The notes beneath the pieces are model-generated. The model saw nothing but the letters and a program-made list of their open reading frames with translations. It searched no databases and was not told the DNA's origin. Positions 1 through 7,148 of a DNA stretch of 64,000 nucleotides are shown here, piece by piece; the stretch's first letter is position 1; each line of letters begins with the position of its first letter. The position numbers and the translations under genes were made by a program. The DNA lies in contig NZ_QKYK01000021.1 in assembly GCF_003426815.1 (NCBI RefSeq), positions 1-64,000 of the forward strand, read 5' to 3'. This DNA comes from Desertimonas flava. GTDB taxonomy: Bacteria; Actinomycetota; Acidimicrobiia; Acidimicrobiales; Ilumatobacteraceae.

Positions 1-487
1 TCGGGATGCTCCTTGCGGAGCCGCTTGGCGATCTGTTCGGGCGACCACTTCTTCATGCGCAGCAAGGTGACGACTTCGTCCCACAGCCACGGCCGATCCT
101 CGATCCACGACGGCTTGGGCCGCTCAGCCCGTGCGTCGGCCTGGTCCTGAGCGACATAGGCCCGGTAGTGCTCACGGCCACCACCAGCCGCGATCTCACG
201 GCCGATTGTTCCGCGATGTCGGCCGAGTCGGCGGGCCATCTGCGCGTCGGTCTCGTGACGCTCGATGCCAACGCGGATCTCCTCACGCTCAGCGAGCGTG
301 AGCGCGTTCGGACGTGCTGTGCGTTGTCTCAACACGACAACAGCTTCCTCGTTGATACGACGCTGCAACGTGTTTCTCGAGATCCCCGCCATCGCTGCCG
401 CCTCCGGCAGGGGACCCCACGAGCGACCGCCGACAACGCCACAGCAACCCTCGACCGAGGAATCCTCGGACGCCCAATAGCTCCCAT
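1..487 (-). pseudogene. IS30-type transposase, N-terminal part, frameshifted and cut by the window edge
   Basis: On the minus strand an open frame from about position 412 to the edge encodes an IS30-like N-terminus: [13 protein letters not shown], a helix-turn-helix ([15 protein letters not shown]) and [17 protein letters not shown], which is the usual order in the family. That frame has no convincing start. A good start exists one frame over: ATG at 487 with GGAGG just upstream, giving [13 protein letters not shown] and running to ...ARGVP. The two frames join smoothly (GVP to [11 protein letters not shown]) if one C is added to the four-C run at 410-413. The likely reading is a one-base deletion that inactivated the transposase, or a homopolymer sequencing error. 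Programmed frameshifting is less likely because it is not typical of IS30. The catalytic DDE domain and the distal inverted repeat lie outside the window; no terminal repeat was identified in 488-592. Confidence 0.7.
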
Positions 488-592
488 CACAACACCTCCA
501 AGGCTGTGATGTCGCGACCACCGGTTGAGGCCAAGGACGGTGAGCGTCACGGGCCGCGCCCAGAAGCGGAGATGGCACGATCCGCGCCCAGA

Positions 593-1618
593 TCAGGTGA
601 GGCGGCCGATGATGGTGGCGGCGATCTCGGCGGTCTTGCCCTCCGCCGGCCCGTCGGACGTCGGGGTGCACGCGGCACGGATGCGCTCGGCGATCTCGCC
701 GTCTCCCAGGAAGTCGAGCATCAGCGCCGCCGACAGGATCGCGGCCGTCGGGTTGGCCAGGCCCTGGCCGGCGATGTCGGGTGCCGAGCCGTGCACGGGC
801 TCGAACATGCTCGGGCCGGTGCGGGCGGGGTTGAGGTTGGCCGACGACGCCAGGCCGACGCCACCCGACACCGCGCCACCCAGGTCGGTGAGGATGTCGC
901 CGAAGAGGTTGTCGGTGACGATGACGTCGTAGCGCTGCGGGTCCTGCACGAAGTAGATCGTCGCCGCGTCGACGTGGTTGTACGCCGTGGTGACGTCGGG
1001 GAACTCGGCAGCGACCTCGTTGAACGTGCGCTCCCACAGATCGCCGGCGAACGTCAGCACGTTCGTCTTGTGCACGAGTGTGAGGTGCTTGCGGGGGCGG
1101 CTCTGGGCCAGCTCGAAGGCATACCGGACGCAGCGCTCGACGCCGAAGCGGGTGTTGACGCTCCCCTGCGTCGCCACCTCGTGCGGCGTGCCCTTGCGCA
1201 AGGTGCCGCCCTCACCGACGTAGGGGCCTTCGGTGTTCTCGCGGATGACGACGAACTCGTGCGGCTCGCCCGACAGCGTCGACGAACCGTCGCCCACGAA
1301 CGGCCGGAGGTTGATGTACAGGTCGAGCCCGAACCGCATCTTGAGGATGATCCCGCGCTCGATGATGCCGGGGGGCAGGCGCTGGTCGCCGGGCACGCCG
1401 CCGACCGCGCCGAACAGGATGGCGTCGAAGCCCCTCAGTTCGTCGAGCGTCGCGTCCGAGAGCACCTCGCCGTCGCGGAGGTAGCGCTCGGCGCCGAGGT
1501 CGAACTCGGTGGGGTCGATCGAGGCGCCGGCGGCCCGCAACACGTCGAGGGCGACAGCGGTGACCTCGGGGCCGATGCCGTCGCCGCCGATCACGGCGAT
1601 GCGATGGGGAGTGCTCAT
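593..1618 (-). CDS. leuB: 3-isopropylmalate dehydrogenase
   Basis: This NAD-dependent enzyme oxidatively decarboxylates 3-isopropylmalate in leucine synthesis. The 341-residue product has the family landmarks: the N-terminal [13 protein letters not shown] strand-loop, [12 protein letters not shown], the metal-binding [14 protein letters not shown] segment and the cofactor-site sequence [17 protein letters not shown]. The frame extends upstream of the chosen start, but ATG at 1618 fits the family N-terminus and has a TAGATT hexamer 8 nt before it, as expected for a leaderless transcript. It is not linked to leuCD, which lie about 13 kb away. It is transcribed divergently from the winged-helix gene at 1706. 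Confidence 0.96.
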   Translation of the reverse strand: MSTPHRIAVIGGDGIGPEVTAVALDVLRAAGASIDPTEFDLGAERYLRDGEVLSDATLDELRGFDAILFGAVGGVPGDQRLPPGIIERGIILKMRFGLDLYINLRPFVGDGSSTLSGEPHEFVVIRENTEGPYVGEGGTLRKGTPHEVATQGSVNTRFGVERCVRYAFELAQSRPRKHLTLVHKTNVLTFAGDLWERTFNEVAAEFPDVTTAYNHVDAATIYFVQDPQRYDVIVTDNLFGDILTDLGGAVSGGVGLASSANLNPARTGPSMFEPVHGSAPDIAGQGLANPTAAILSAALMLDFLGDGEIAERIRAACTPTSDGPAEGKTAEIAATIIGRLT

Positions 1619-1626
1619 GGCGCCAG

Positions 1627-1632
1627 AATCTA
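1627..1632 (-). promoter_or_regulatory. Leaderless-type -10 hexamer of leuB
   Basis: The minus strand reads TAGATT followed by 8 nt and the leuB ATG. The TANNNT pattern and spacing recur at many genes in this window and suggest transcription starting at or next to the start codon. Confidence 0.5.
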
Positions 1633-1705
1633 GTGAGCCCCGCCGATTCGCCCCCAAGGAAGCGACCGACGAACTCGCTCGATCGACGGCGGCCAAGATG
1701 AACCG

Positions 1706-2842
1706 ATGAGCCCGACCACCGTGGATCGCCGGACGCTGGGTCGCACCACGTTGGCCCGTCAGCTCCTCCTGGAACGGTCACCGATCGGCGTCGTCGACGC
1801 CGTGGAACGCCTCGTCGGGATGCAGGCCCAGATCCCCCAGAACCCCTATGTCGGGCTGTGGTCCCGACTGGTCGCCTTCGAGCCGTTCCGGCTGGAACAG
1901 GAACTGATCGAACGACGGCTCGTCCGCATCGTGTCGCTGCGGGGAACGGTCCACCTGCTGACGGCCGACGACTGCCTCACCTTGCGTCCGCTGTCGCAGC
2001 CGGTGCTCGACCGGGAGATGGCGATGCACCCCGACCACCGCGAAGTGCTGACGACGCTGGACCTCGCCCCCGCGCTGGACTTCGCCCGGCGCGTGCTGGC
2101 GGACGGGCCGATCAGCAACCGGCGGCTCCGTGCTGCGTTCGCCGCCGAGTTTCCCGATGTCGACGCGTCGACACTCGTCCTCGCCACCCGCAACCGGCTG
2201 GCCTTCATCCAGACGCCGCCGCGCGGCCTGTGGTCGTCGAGCGGCGAGGTGGCCGGCACCACCGCCGAGGCGTGGCTCGGCCGCTCCCCCGCCGATGCTC
2301 CCGAACTCGACGGCGTGATCCTCCGCTACCTGGCCGCCTTCGGGCCGTCGAGCGTCGCCGACGCCGCCGCGTGGTCGCGGCTCACCGGTTTACGCGAGGT
2401 GTTCGAGCGACTGCGGCCCCGGCTCGCCGTGTATCGCGACGAGACCGGCCGCGAGCTGTTCGACGTCGCCGACGCCCAGCTGGTCGATCCCGAGACCCCG
2501 GCGCCGGTGCGGTTGCTGCCCGAGTACGACAACGTGCTCCTGTCCCACGACGACCGCAGCCGATTCGTCGACGATGCCGAGCGCAGGCGTCTCGGCGCCG
2601 CGCCCGAGCCGGTGCGCGGGTCGATCCTGCTCGACGGCCGCCTCATCGGTGGCTGGCGGATGGAGCCGGCACTCCCCGGCGCCAAGCTGCCCGACGCGGA
2701 CGTCGCGTCCGTGCACATCCAGCTGCTGCACGCCCTGTCCGACGGAGACGCCGCTGCGGTCGACGCGGAGGCACGCGCCCTGCTGGCGTTCGTCCATCCC
2801 CCCGCGAGGCCTCGCGTCACGTACACCGTGCTCTCCGAGTAA
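1706..2842 (+). CDS. Winged-helix DNA-binding domain protein (HTH_42 / YcaQ-like family)
   Basis: The 378-residue protein begins with [14 protein letters not shown] and [26 protein letters not shown], the hallmark N-terminus of the HTH_42 family (PF06224), and continues with [11 protein letters not shown]. The middle and C-terminal parts ([32 protein letters not shown]) also match the family layout. Members of the wider group include DNA glycosylases acting on alkylated or cross-linked bases, but most actinobacterial homologues have no tested function, so a repair role is only a possibility. It stands alone between divergent leuB and convergent merR. The stop codon lies inside a perfect palindrome. 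Confidence 0.85.
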   Translation: MSPTTVDRRTLGRTTLARQLLLERSPIGVVDAVERLVGMQAQIPQNPYVGLWSRLVAFEPFRLEQELIERRLVRIVSLRGTVHLLTADDCLTLRPLSQPVLDREMAMHPDHREVLTTLDLAPALDFARRVLADGPISNRRLRAAFAAEFPDVDASTLVLATRNRLAFIQTPPRGLWSSSGEVAGTTAEAWLGRSPADAPELDGVILRYLAAFGPSSVADAAAWSRLTGLREVFERLRPRLAVYRDETGRELFDVADAQLVDPETPAPVRLLPEYDNVLLSHDDRSRFVDDAERRRLGAAPEPVRGSILLDGRLIGGWRMEPALPGAKLPDADVASVHIQLLHALSDGDAAAVDAEARALLAFVHPPARPRVTYTVLSE

Positions 2843-2869
2843 CAGATGGTGCCTGGCACCATCTGTTAC
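2839..2869. terminator. Perfect 31-bp palindrome between convergent genes
   Basis: Two 15-nt arms (GTAACAGATGGTGCC and its complement) flank a single T at 2854. The palindrome contains the stop codon of the upstream gene and ends 2 bp before the merR stop. CAGATGGTG occurs again at 2872-2880. It can fold as a strong hairpin for both transcripts and is placed like a bidirectional terminator, although there is no T-run. The core GGTGCCTGGCACC is perfectly symmetric and could equally be a dispersed repetitive palindrome. Confidence 0.6.
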
Positions 2870-2870
2870 G

Positions 2871-3281
2871 TCAGATGGTGGGGGGGTCGGGGGTGGCGAG
2901 GGCGAGGCAGGCCTCGCCGTCGCCGTTCTCACAGGTGCGCAGGAGCGAGCGGAGGCGATCGCGGTGGGACGCCAGCTCGGCGAGCTCCTGCTCCACCCGC
3001 TCCAGGCGAGCGGCCGTGACCCGCAGGACGTCGGCGATCGACCGCTCCGACTCTGCGCCGAGCAGCTCGCCGATGTCGCGGAGGCTGAACCCGAGCGCCT
3101 TGCCACGGAGGATGAACGCCAGCCGCCAGCGGTCGACATCGCCATAGCGGCGGTAGCCGGACGCCGAACGCGGCGGTTCCGGGAGGATTCCCTGGCGCTC
3201 GTAGAAGCGAATCGTCTCCACCCCGACGCCGGCCTCGGCGGCCAACTCGCCGATCGTGAACGTGCGCTCCGCCGTCGTCAT
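2871..3281 (-). CDS. MerR-family transcriptional regulator
   Basis: The 136-residue protein opens with FTIGELAAEAGVGVETIRFYERQGIL, the MerR winged-helix signature, followed by a helical dimerisation segment (residues about 75-115). It ends with a C-X7-C pair (CENGDGEACLAL), the arrangement used for metal or thiol sensing in mercury- and lead-type MerR proteins. The inducer is unknown. The first ATG that fits the family start is at 3281; a TTG four codons earlier is possible. A thioredoxin gene lies immediately upstream on the same strand, so a thiol-active metal or redox signal is plausible but not shown. Confidence 0.88.
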   Translation of the reverse strand: MTTAERTFTIGELAAEAGVGVETIRFYERQGILPEPPRSASGYRRYGDVDRWRLAFILRGKALGFSLRDIGELLGAESERSIADVLRVTAARLERVEQELAELASHRDRLRSLLRTCENGDGEACLALATPDPPTI

Positions 3282-3324
3282 CGGATCGTGCAACCAGCGG
3301 CAGCCCCCGCTGATTCCGTCGGGT

Positions 3325-3657
3325 TCACGCGGTGACGGTGATGTCGGCGACGACCTGCGCCAGCTCGTCCTCGAGAGCGGTCAGGCCGCGAGCACCCACG
3401 AGGCGGCGCACCGGTCGCCCGCCGGCGAAGAAGATCAGCGTGGGAACGCTCATCACGCCGAACGCCTGCGCCAGGTCCGGCGAGGCGTCGGTGTCGACCT
3501 CCACCACGGAGACGTCCGGATGGCGCAGGGCGAGCTCGGCGAGCACCGGTTCGATCAGGCGGCACGGGGGGCACCACTCGGCGCCGAACTCGACGATCAC
3601 CACCCCATCGGCGGCGGCGAGGGTCTCGGGAAGCGTGGAGGCGTCGACTGCGATCAT
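3325..3657 (-). CDS. Thioredoxin
   Basis: The 110-residue protein is a single thioredoxin fold with the active site EWCPPCR at about residues 31-37 and the cis-proline segment SVPTLIFF. The active site is CPPC rather than the classical CGPC, which usually shifts redox potential towards a more oxidising protein. There is no signal peptide, so it should act in the cytoplasm. A TACGTT hexamer 6 nt before the ATG supports this start and a leaderless transcript. The gene precedes merR with a 43-bp gap and may be co-transcribed with it. Confidence 0.93.
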   Translation of the reverse strand: MIAVDASTLPETLAAADGVVIVEFGAEWCPPCRLIEPVLAELALRHPDVSVVEVDTDASPDLAQAFGVMSVPTLIFFAGGRPVRRLVGARGLTALEDELAQVVADITVTA

Positions 3658-3663
3658 GCCGGC

Positions 3664-3669
3664 AACGTA
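3664..3669 (-). promoter_or_regulatory. Leaderless-type -10 hexamer of the thioredoxin gene
   Basis: The minus strand reads TACGTT, then 6 nt, then the ATG at 3657. Confidence 0.45.
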
Positions 3670-3720
3670 CGCCCCGTACCACGGTCCGGAGTCAAGGGGT
3701 TCGTCCCGTCCCGACGCCGG

Positions 3721-4101
3721 TCAGGCACCCGCTCGCGCGGCGGCGACCAGCCCGGCCGGGTCGTAGCCGGCGGCGACGCCGGGGACGATGATCGCCGCCC
3801 CGTCGATGTTGCGGGTGCGCAGCGGGAGGATGGCCTGGTACTCGTCCGAGTCGTACCACGCCCTGGCGGCGTCGACGCTCGGGAAAGCGATCACCACGAT
3901 CGTGCCCGGCCAGTCCCCCTCCCGGACCTCGACCTCGGCACCATGGATGAGAAAGCGGCCGCCGAAGGGGTCGAGTGTCGCTTGGATTCGCTCGATGTAG
4001 TCGAGCACCTCGTCGTTGAGCTGGGGTGTGCGCAAGTGGGCGATGGCGTAGCCGGGGACGAGGTCCTGAGTGGACGTCGATGGGTTCGTGGTCGTCGTCA
4101 T
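3721..4101 (-). CDS. DUF1330 family protein
   Basis: The 126-residue product contains GYAIAHLRTPQLNDEVLDYIERIQATLDPFGGRFLIHG, then WPGTIVVIAFPSVDAARAWYDSDEYQAILPLR, the two conserved blocks of the DUF1330 ferredoxin-like (dimeric alpha-beta barrel type) fold. No biochemical function is established for the family. The start is ambiguous: ATG at 4101 fits the family, while an ATG six codons earlier (4119) is also open. It is divergent from greA. Confidence 0.85.
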   Translation of the reverse strand: MTTTTNPSTSTQDLVPGYAIAHLRTPQLNDEVLDYIERIQATLDPFGGRFLIHGAEVEVREGDWPGTIVVIAFPSVDAARAWYDSDEYQAILPLRTRNIDGAAIIVPGVAAGYDPAGLVAAARAGA

Positions 4102-4195
4102 GCCTCGATGGTGCGCCATCCGGCCACACGGCGTCGATGACGTCTCGGGTAACGACGTGCGACAGCGAGTGCCACGACTGACAACACCGTCTCAC

Positions 4196-4221
4196 CCGAA
4201 CACACTCTGGGTAGTGTTCGG
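4196..4221 (+). promoter_or_regulatory. greA promoter with inverted repeat and leaderless-type -10
   Basis: Arms CCGAACAC (4196-4203) and GTGTTCGG (4214-4221) form a perfect 8-bp inverted repeat around 10 nt. The hexamer TAGTGT (4212-4217) overlaps the right arm and stands 7 nt before the greA ATG, with no Shine-Dalgarno sequence. Transcription probably begins at the start codon. The symmetric arms could be a repressor site overlapping the -10 element. Confidence 0.45.
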
Positions 4222-4224
4222 TCG

Positions 4225-4698
4225 ATGGCTTCGCACCAGCTGTCACAACAGGCGTTCGACCGCCTCAAAGCCGAGTTCGAGGATCTCTCGACGCGGGGGC
4301 GCATCGAAGTCGCCGACAAGATCGAACGGGCCCGCGAACTGGGCGACCTGTCGGAGAACGGCGACTACCACGCCGCCAAGGACGAGCAGGGCCACATGGA
4401 GGGCAGGATCCGCCAGCTCGAGCACCTGCTCGAGAACGCCGAGATCATCGCTCCACCGCCGGCTGGGGTCGTGGGCCCGGGCAGTGTCGTCACGATCGTG
4501 TACGAGGGCGACGCCGAATCCGATGCCGAGCGCTACCTCGTCGGCCACATCGAGGAGAAGGTCGGCGATCTCGACGTCGTCAGTCCCACCGCCCCGCTCG
4601 GAGCCGCCCTGATCGGCGCCAACGAGGGCGATTGGGTGGCCTACGACGCCCCCAACGGTCAGCTCCGCGTGCAGGTCCTCAAGGTCGAGACGGTCTGA
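4225..4698 (+). CDS. greA: Transcription elongation factor GreA
   Basis: GreA rescues backtracked RNA polymerase by stimulating transcript cleavage through its secondary channel. The 157 residues cover the whole protein: an N-terminal coiled coil with the acidic tip sequence ARELGDLSENGDYHAAKDEQ (Asp and Glu at the hairpin tip are the catalytic residues) and a C-terminal FKBP-like domain (VGPGSVVTIVYEG ... SPTAPLGAALIGANEGDWVAYDAPNGQLRVQVL). It is the first gene of a tight run with the hydrolase at 4707 (8-bp gap) and the ABC1 kinase. Confidence 0.96.
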   Translation: MASHQLSQQAFDRLKAEFEDLSTRGRIEVADKIERARELGDLSENGDYHAAKDEQGHMEGRIRQLEHLLENAEIIAPPPAGVVGPGSVVTIVYEGDAESDAERYLVGHIEEKVGDLDVVSPTAPLGAALIGANEGDWVAYDAPNGQLRVQVLKVETV

Positions 4699-4706
4699 CT
4701 CCGGCA

Positions 4707-5561
4707 GTGAGCGTCGCGCCCGGCGGTCACCTGCGTACCGTCGACATCCCGGCCGGCCGCGTGTCCGTGCGGGACATCGAGGGGCCGACGGGTGCCCCGA
4801 CCGTGGTGCTCATCCACGGCTGGACGGCAACGGCCGACTCCAACTTCGGCCGGTGCTACGGGGCGTTGTCCGCGCACGCGCGTGTCCTGGCATTCGACCA
4901 GCGCGGGCACGGCTCCGGCGTGCGGACCCGGCGACCGTTCCGGCTCAGCGACTGCGCCGACGACGTGGCCGACGTGGCCACCGCCCTCGGCGTCGACCGC
5001 TTCATCCCGGTCGGCTACTCGATGGGCGGGGCCATCGCCCAGCTCGTCTGGCGCCGTCACGCCCACCGCGTGTCGGGACTCGTTCTGTGCGCCACGGCCG
5101 CCGAGTTCGGCACTCGTCCGGCGGCCACTGCCCGCACCGTCGGCCTCGGCGGCCTGGCCGCCCTCGCTCGTGTCACGCCGCCGCCGGCCCAGCGCTGGAT
5201 CAGCGGCCGGGCCTACCTCGACCGCAAGCAGGGCTACTGGGAGCCGTCGGCCATCGAGTCGGCGACGCGTCACGACTGGCGGATGGTCCTCGAGGCCGGC
5301 GCCGCCCTCGGCACGTTCCGCTCCGACTGGTGGATCGGACGCGTCGACGTGCCGACCGCCGTCCTCATCCCGGACGAGGACCACATCGTCGCGCCGGTTC
5401 GCCAGCGCCGATTGGCCGCAGCGATCCCCGGCGCCGTCGCCATCCCGACGCCAGGCAACCATCTCGCTGCCGTGACGTCGGCCACGACGTTCGCCCCGGC
5501 GCTCGCCGCCGCCGTCGCGATGGTCAATGGCCGCGTCGGCGCGGGAGGGATGGCGTCATGA
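4707..5561 (+). CDS. Alpha/beta hydrolase
   Basis: The 284-residue enzyme has the alpha/beta-hydrolase core: oxyanion strand VVLIHGWTAT, FDQRGHGSG, nucleophile elbow GYSMGG (Ser), late Asp in VLIPDEDHIV and His in TPGNHLAAV. The substrate cannot be read from the sequence. The frame is open further upstream inside greA, but GTG at 4707 just after the greA stop is the natural start. Its stop overlaps the start of the ABC1 kinase gene (ATGA), so the two are translationally coupled. Confidence 0.88.
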   Translation: MSVAPGGHLRTVDIPAGRVSVRDIEGPTGAPTVVLIHGWTATADSNFGRCYGALSAHARVLAFDQRGHGSGVRTRRPFRLSDCADDVADVATALGVDRFIPVGYSMGGAIAQLVWRRHAHRVSGLVLCATAAEFGTRPAATARTVGLGGLAALARVTPPPAQRWISGRAYLDRKQGYWEPSAIESATRHDWRMVLEAGAALGTFRSDWWIGRVDVPTAVLIPDEDHIVAPVRQRRLAAAIPGAVAIPTPGNHLAAVTSATTFAPALAAAVAMVNGRVGAGGMAS

Positions 5562-7072
5562 GGACGGTGCGACGCAACGCCGCCGCGGTCGCCGCAGCTG
5601 TCGCCGCGGCGACGGCGATCGTCGCCGCCGGAAGGGCCCGTCGGAGGCGCCGGCGTGGCACGGCTCCCCGACGTCACCCGGTGTCCAACCTCACCCGTTC
5701 GTCACGCAACCTCGAGCTGGCCAGGCTCGGCATGGGCGTGGGCACCCGGTTCGCCGCCACCAGCGCCCGCAAGCTGTTCGCCAGCGCCGAACGCCGCGTC
5801 GAGCTCGACGAGCAGCTCAAGCTGCGCACGGCCGAGCAGATCGCCGAGCGCCTCGGGCAAATGAAGGGCGCACTGATGAAGATCGGCCAGATGGCGAGCT
5901 ATCTGGACGACGGGTTGCCCGAGCCGGTCCGCCTCGCGCTCGCCCAACTGCAGTCGAACGCCCCGCCGATGAGCGCCGAGCTGGCCGCCGGCGTGATCAC
6001 CGAGGAACTCGGCCGGCATCCCGACGAGCTGTTCGTGGAGTGGGATCCCGAGCCGATCGCCGCGGCGTCGATCGGGCAGGTGCACCGGGCCCTGTGGCGG
6101 GACCCCGACACCGGCGAGGAGGTGGCGGTCGCCGTCAAAGTGCAGTACCCGGGCGTCGGCGAGGCGATCGCCGCCGACCTGCGCAACACCGACCTGCTCG
6201 GCGGGCTGCTGGCCTACAACTTCTCGGGCCTCGATCCGAGCGAGATGGTCGCCGAGATCAAGGAACGCCTCACCGAGGAGCTCGACTACTCGCTCGAGCA
6301 GGCCAACCAGCAGCGCTTCGCCGACTTCTACCGCGATCACCCGTTCATCCATGTGCCGGCGCCGGTGCCGGCCCTCAGCTCGTCGCGGGTGCTCACCACC
6401 GAGCTGGCCACGGGAGCGACGTGGTCCGAAGCGCTCACTTGGCCGCAGGAGGACCGCGATCGCATTGGCGAGACGCTGTTCCGGTTCGTCTTCCGCAGCC
6501 TGTACCTCTTGCGGGCGTTCAACGGTGACCCGCATCCCGGGAACTATCTGTTCCAGCGCGACGGCACCGTGACGTTCCTCGACTTCGGGCTGGTCCGCCA
6601 CTTCTCCGAGCCCGAGGTGGACGTGTTCGTCCGCATGGTGCGGGCGGCCGTACACGACAACGATCCTGCGGCGTTCCGTGCGGTCGTCGAGGAGGCCGGG
6701 CTGCTGCGGGCCGGCGCGCCGGTGACCACCGAGCAGGTCCGTGAGTACTTCGCCGACTTCTACAGCACGAGCGGCGCCGACGCCACGATGACGTGGACCA
6801 AGGACTACGCCAGCCGCATCGTGCGCCACACGTTCGACAACACGAGCCCGGTCACCCAGTACACCACGGTGCCGCGGACGTTCGTGCTGATCCAGCGCAT
6901 CAACCTCGGGCTGTACGCGTTGCTCGGCGATCTCGGGGCGCGTGGCAACTACCGGCGGATCGCCGAGGAGCTGTGGCCGTTCACACAGGGCCCACCGTCG
7001 ACGCGTCTCGGCGAGGCGGAGGCGGCGTGGTTGTCCGCTCGCAGCGCCGGCGAGTCGGTCGGACCACGCTGA
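5558..7072 (+). CDS. ABC1/UbiB-family atypical kinase (AarF-like)
   Basis: The 504-residue protein has an Ala-rich hydrophobic N-terminus (about residues 8-28), then the ABC1 hallmarks: the KxGQ motif in GALMKIGQMASYLDDGLPEP, the alanine-rich loop AAASIGQVHRA, the invariant Lys in VAVKVQYPGV, FNGDPHPGNYLF and the metal-binding FLDFGLV. Family members (UbiB, COQ8) act on lipid or quinone metabolism by ATP hydrolysis rather than ordinary protein phosphorylation. The substrate here is unknown; a menaquinone or lipid role is inferred only from the family. It is coupled to the upstream hydrolase by a 4-bp overlap. Confidence 0.92.
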   Translation: MRTVRRNAAAVAAAVAAATAIVAAGRARRRRRRGTAPRRHPVSNLTRSSRNLELARLGMGVGTRFAATSARKLFASAERRVELDEQLKLRTAEQIAERLGQMKGALMKIGQMASYLDDGLPEPVRLALAQLQSNAPPMSAELAAGVITEELGRHPDELFVEWDPEPIAAASIGQVHRALWRDPDTGEEVAVAVKVQYPGVGEAIAADLRNTDLLGGLLAYNFSGLDPSEMVAEIKERLTEELDYSLEQANQQRFADFYRDHPFIHVPAPVPALSSSRVLTTELATGATWSEALTWPQEDRDRIGETLFRFVFRSLYLLRAFNGDPHPGNYLFQRDGTVTFLDFGLVRHFSEPEVDVFVRMVRAAVHDNDPAAFRAVVEEAGLLRAGAPVTTEQVREYFADFYSTSGADATMTWTKDYASRIVRHTFDNTSPVTQYTTVPRTFVLIQRINLGLYALLGDLGARGNYRRIAEELWPFTQGPPSTRLGEAEAAWLSARSAGESVGPR

Positions 7073-7133
7073 GCGCCGGCTGAGAACCACCGTGCGGGAG
7101 CGTTCTCGCGCTCGTTCCGGGCCCGTTGCCCGC

Positions 7134-7139
7134 TAGGTT
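7134..7139 (+). promoter_or_regulatory. Leaderless-type -10 hexamer of the FKBP lipoprotein gene
   Basis: TAGGTT lies 9 nt before the ATG at 7149 and no Shine-Dalgarno sequence is visible. Confidence 0.4.
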
Positions 7140-7148
7140 GCGGCCCCG

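Noticed and set aside
6-509. Plus-strand 167-residue ORF at the left end
   Set aside because: It is the antisense of the IS30 transposase frame, whose conserved motifs are on the minus strand.
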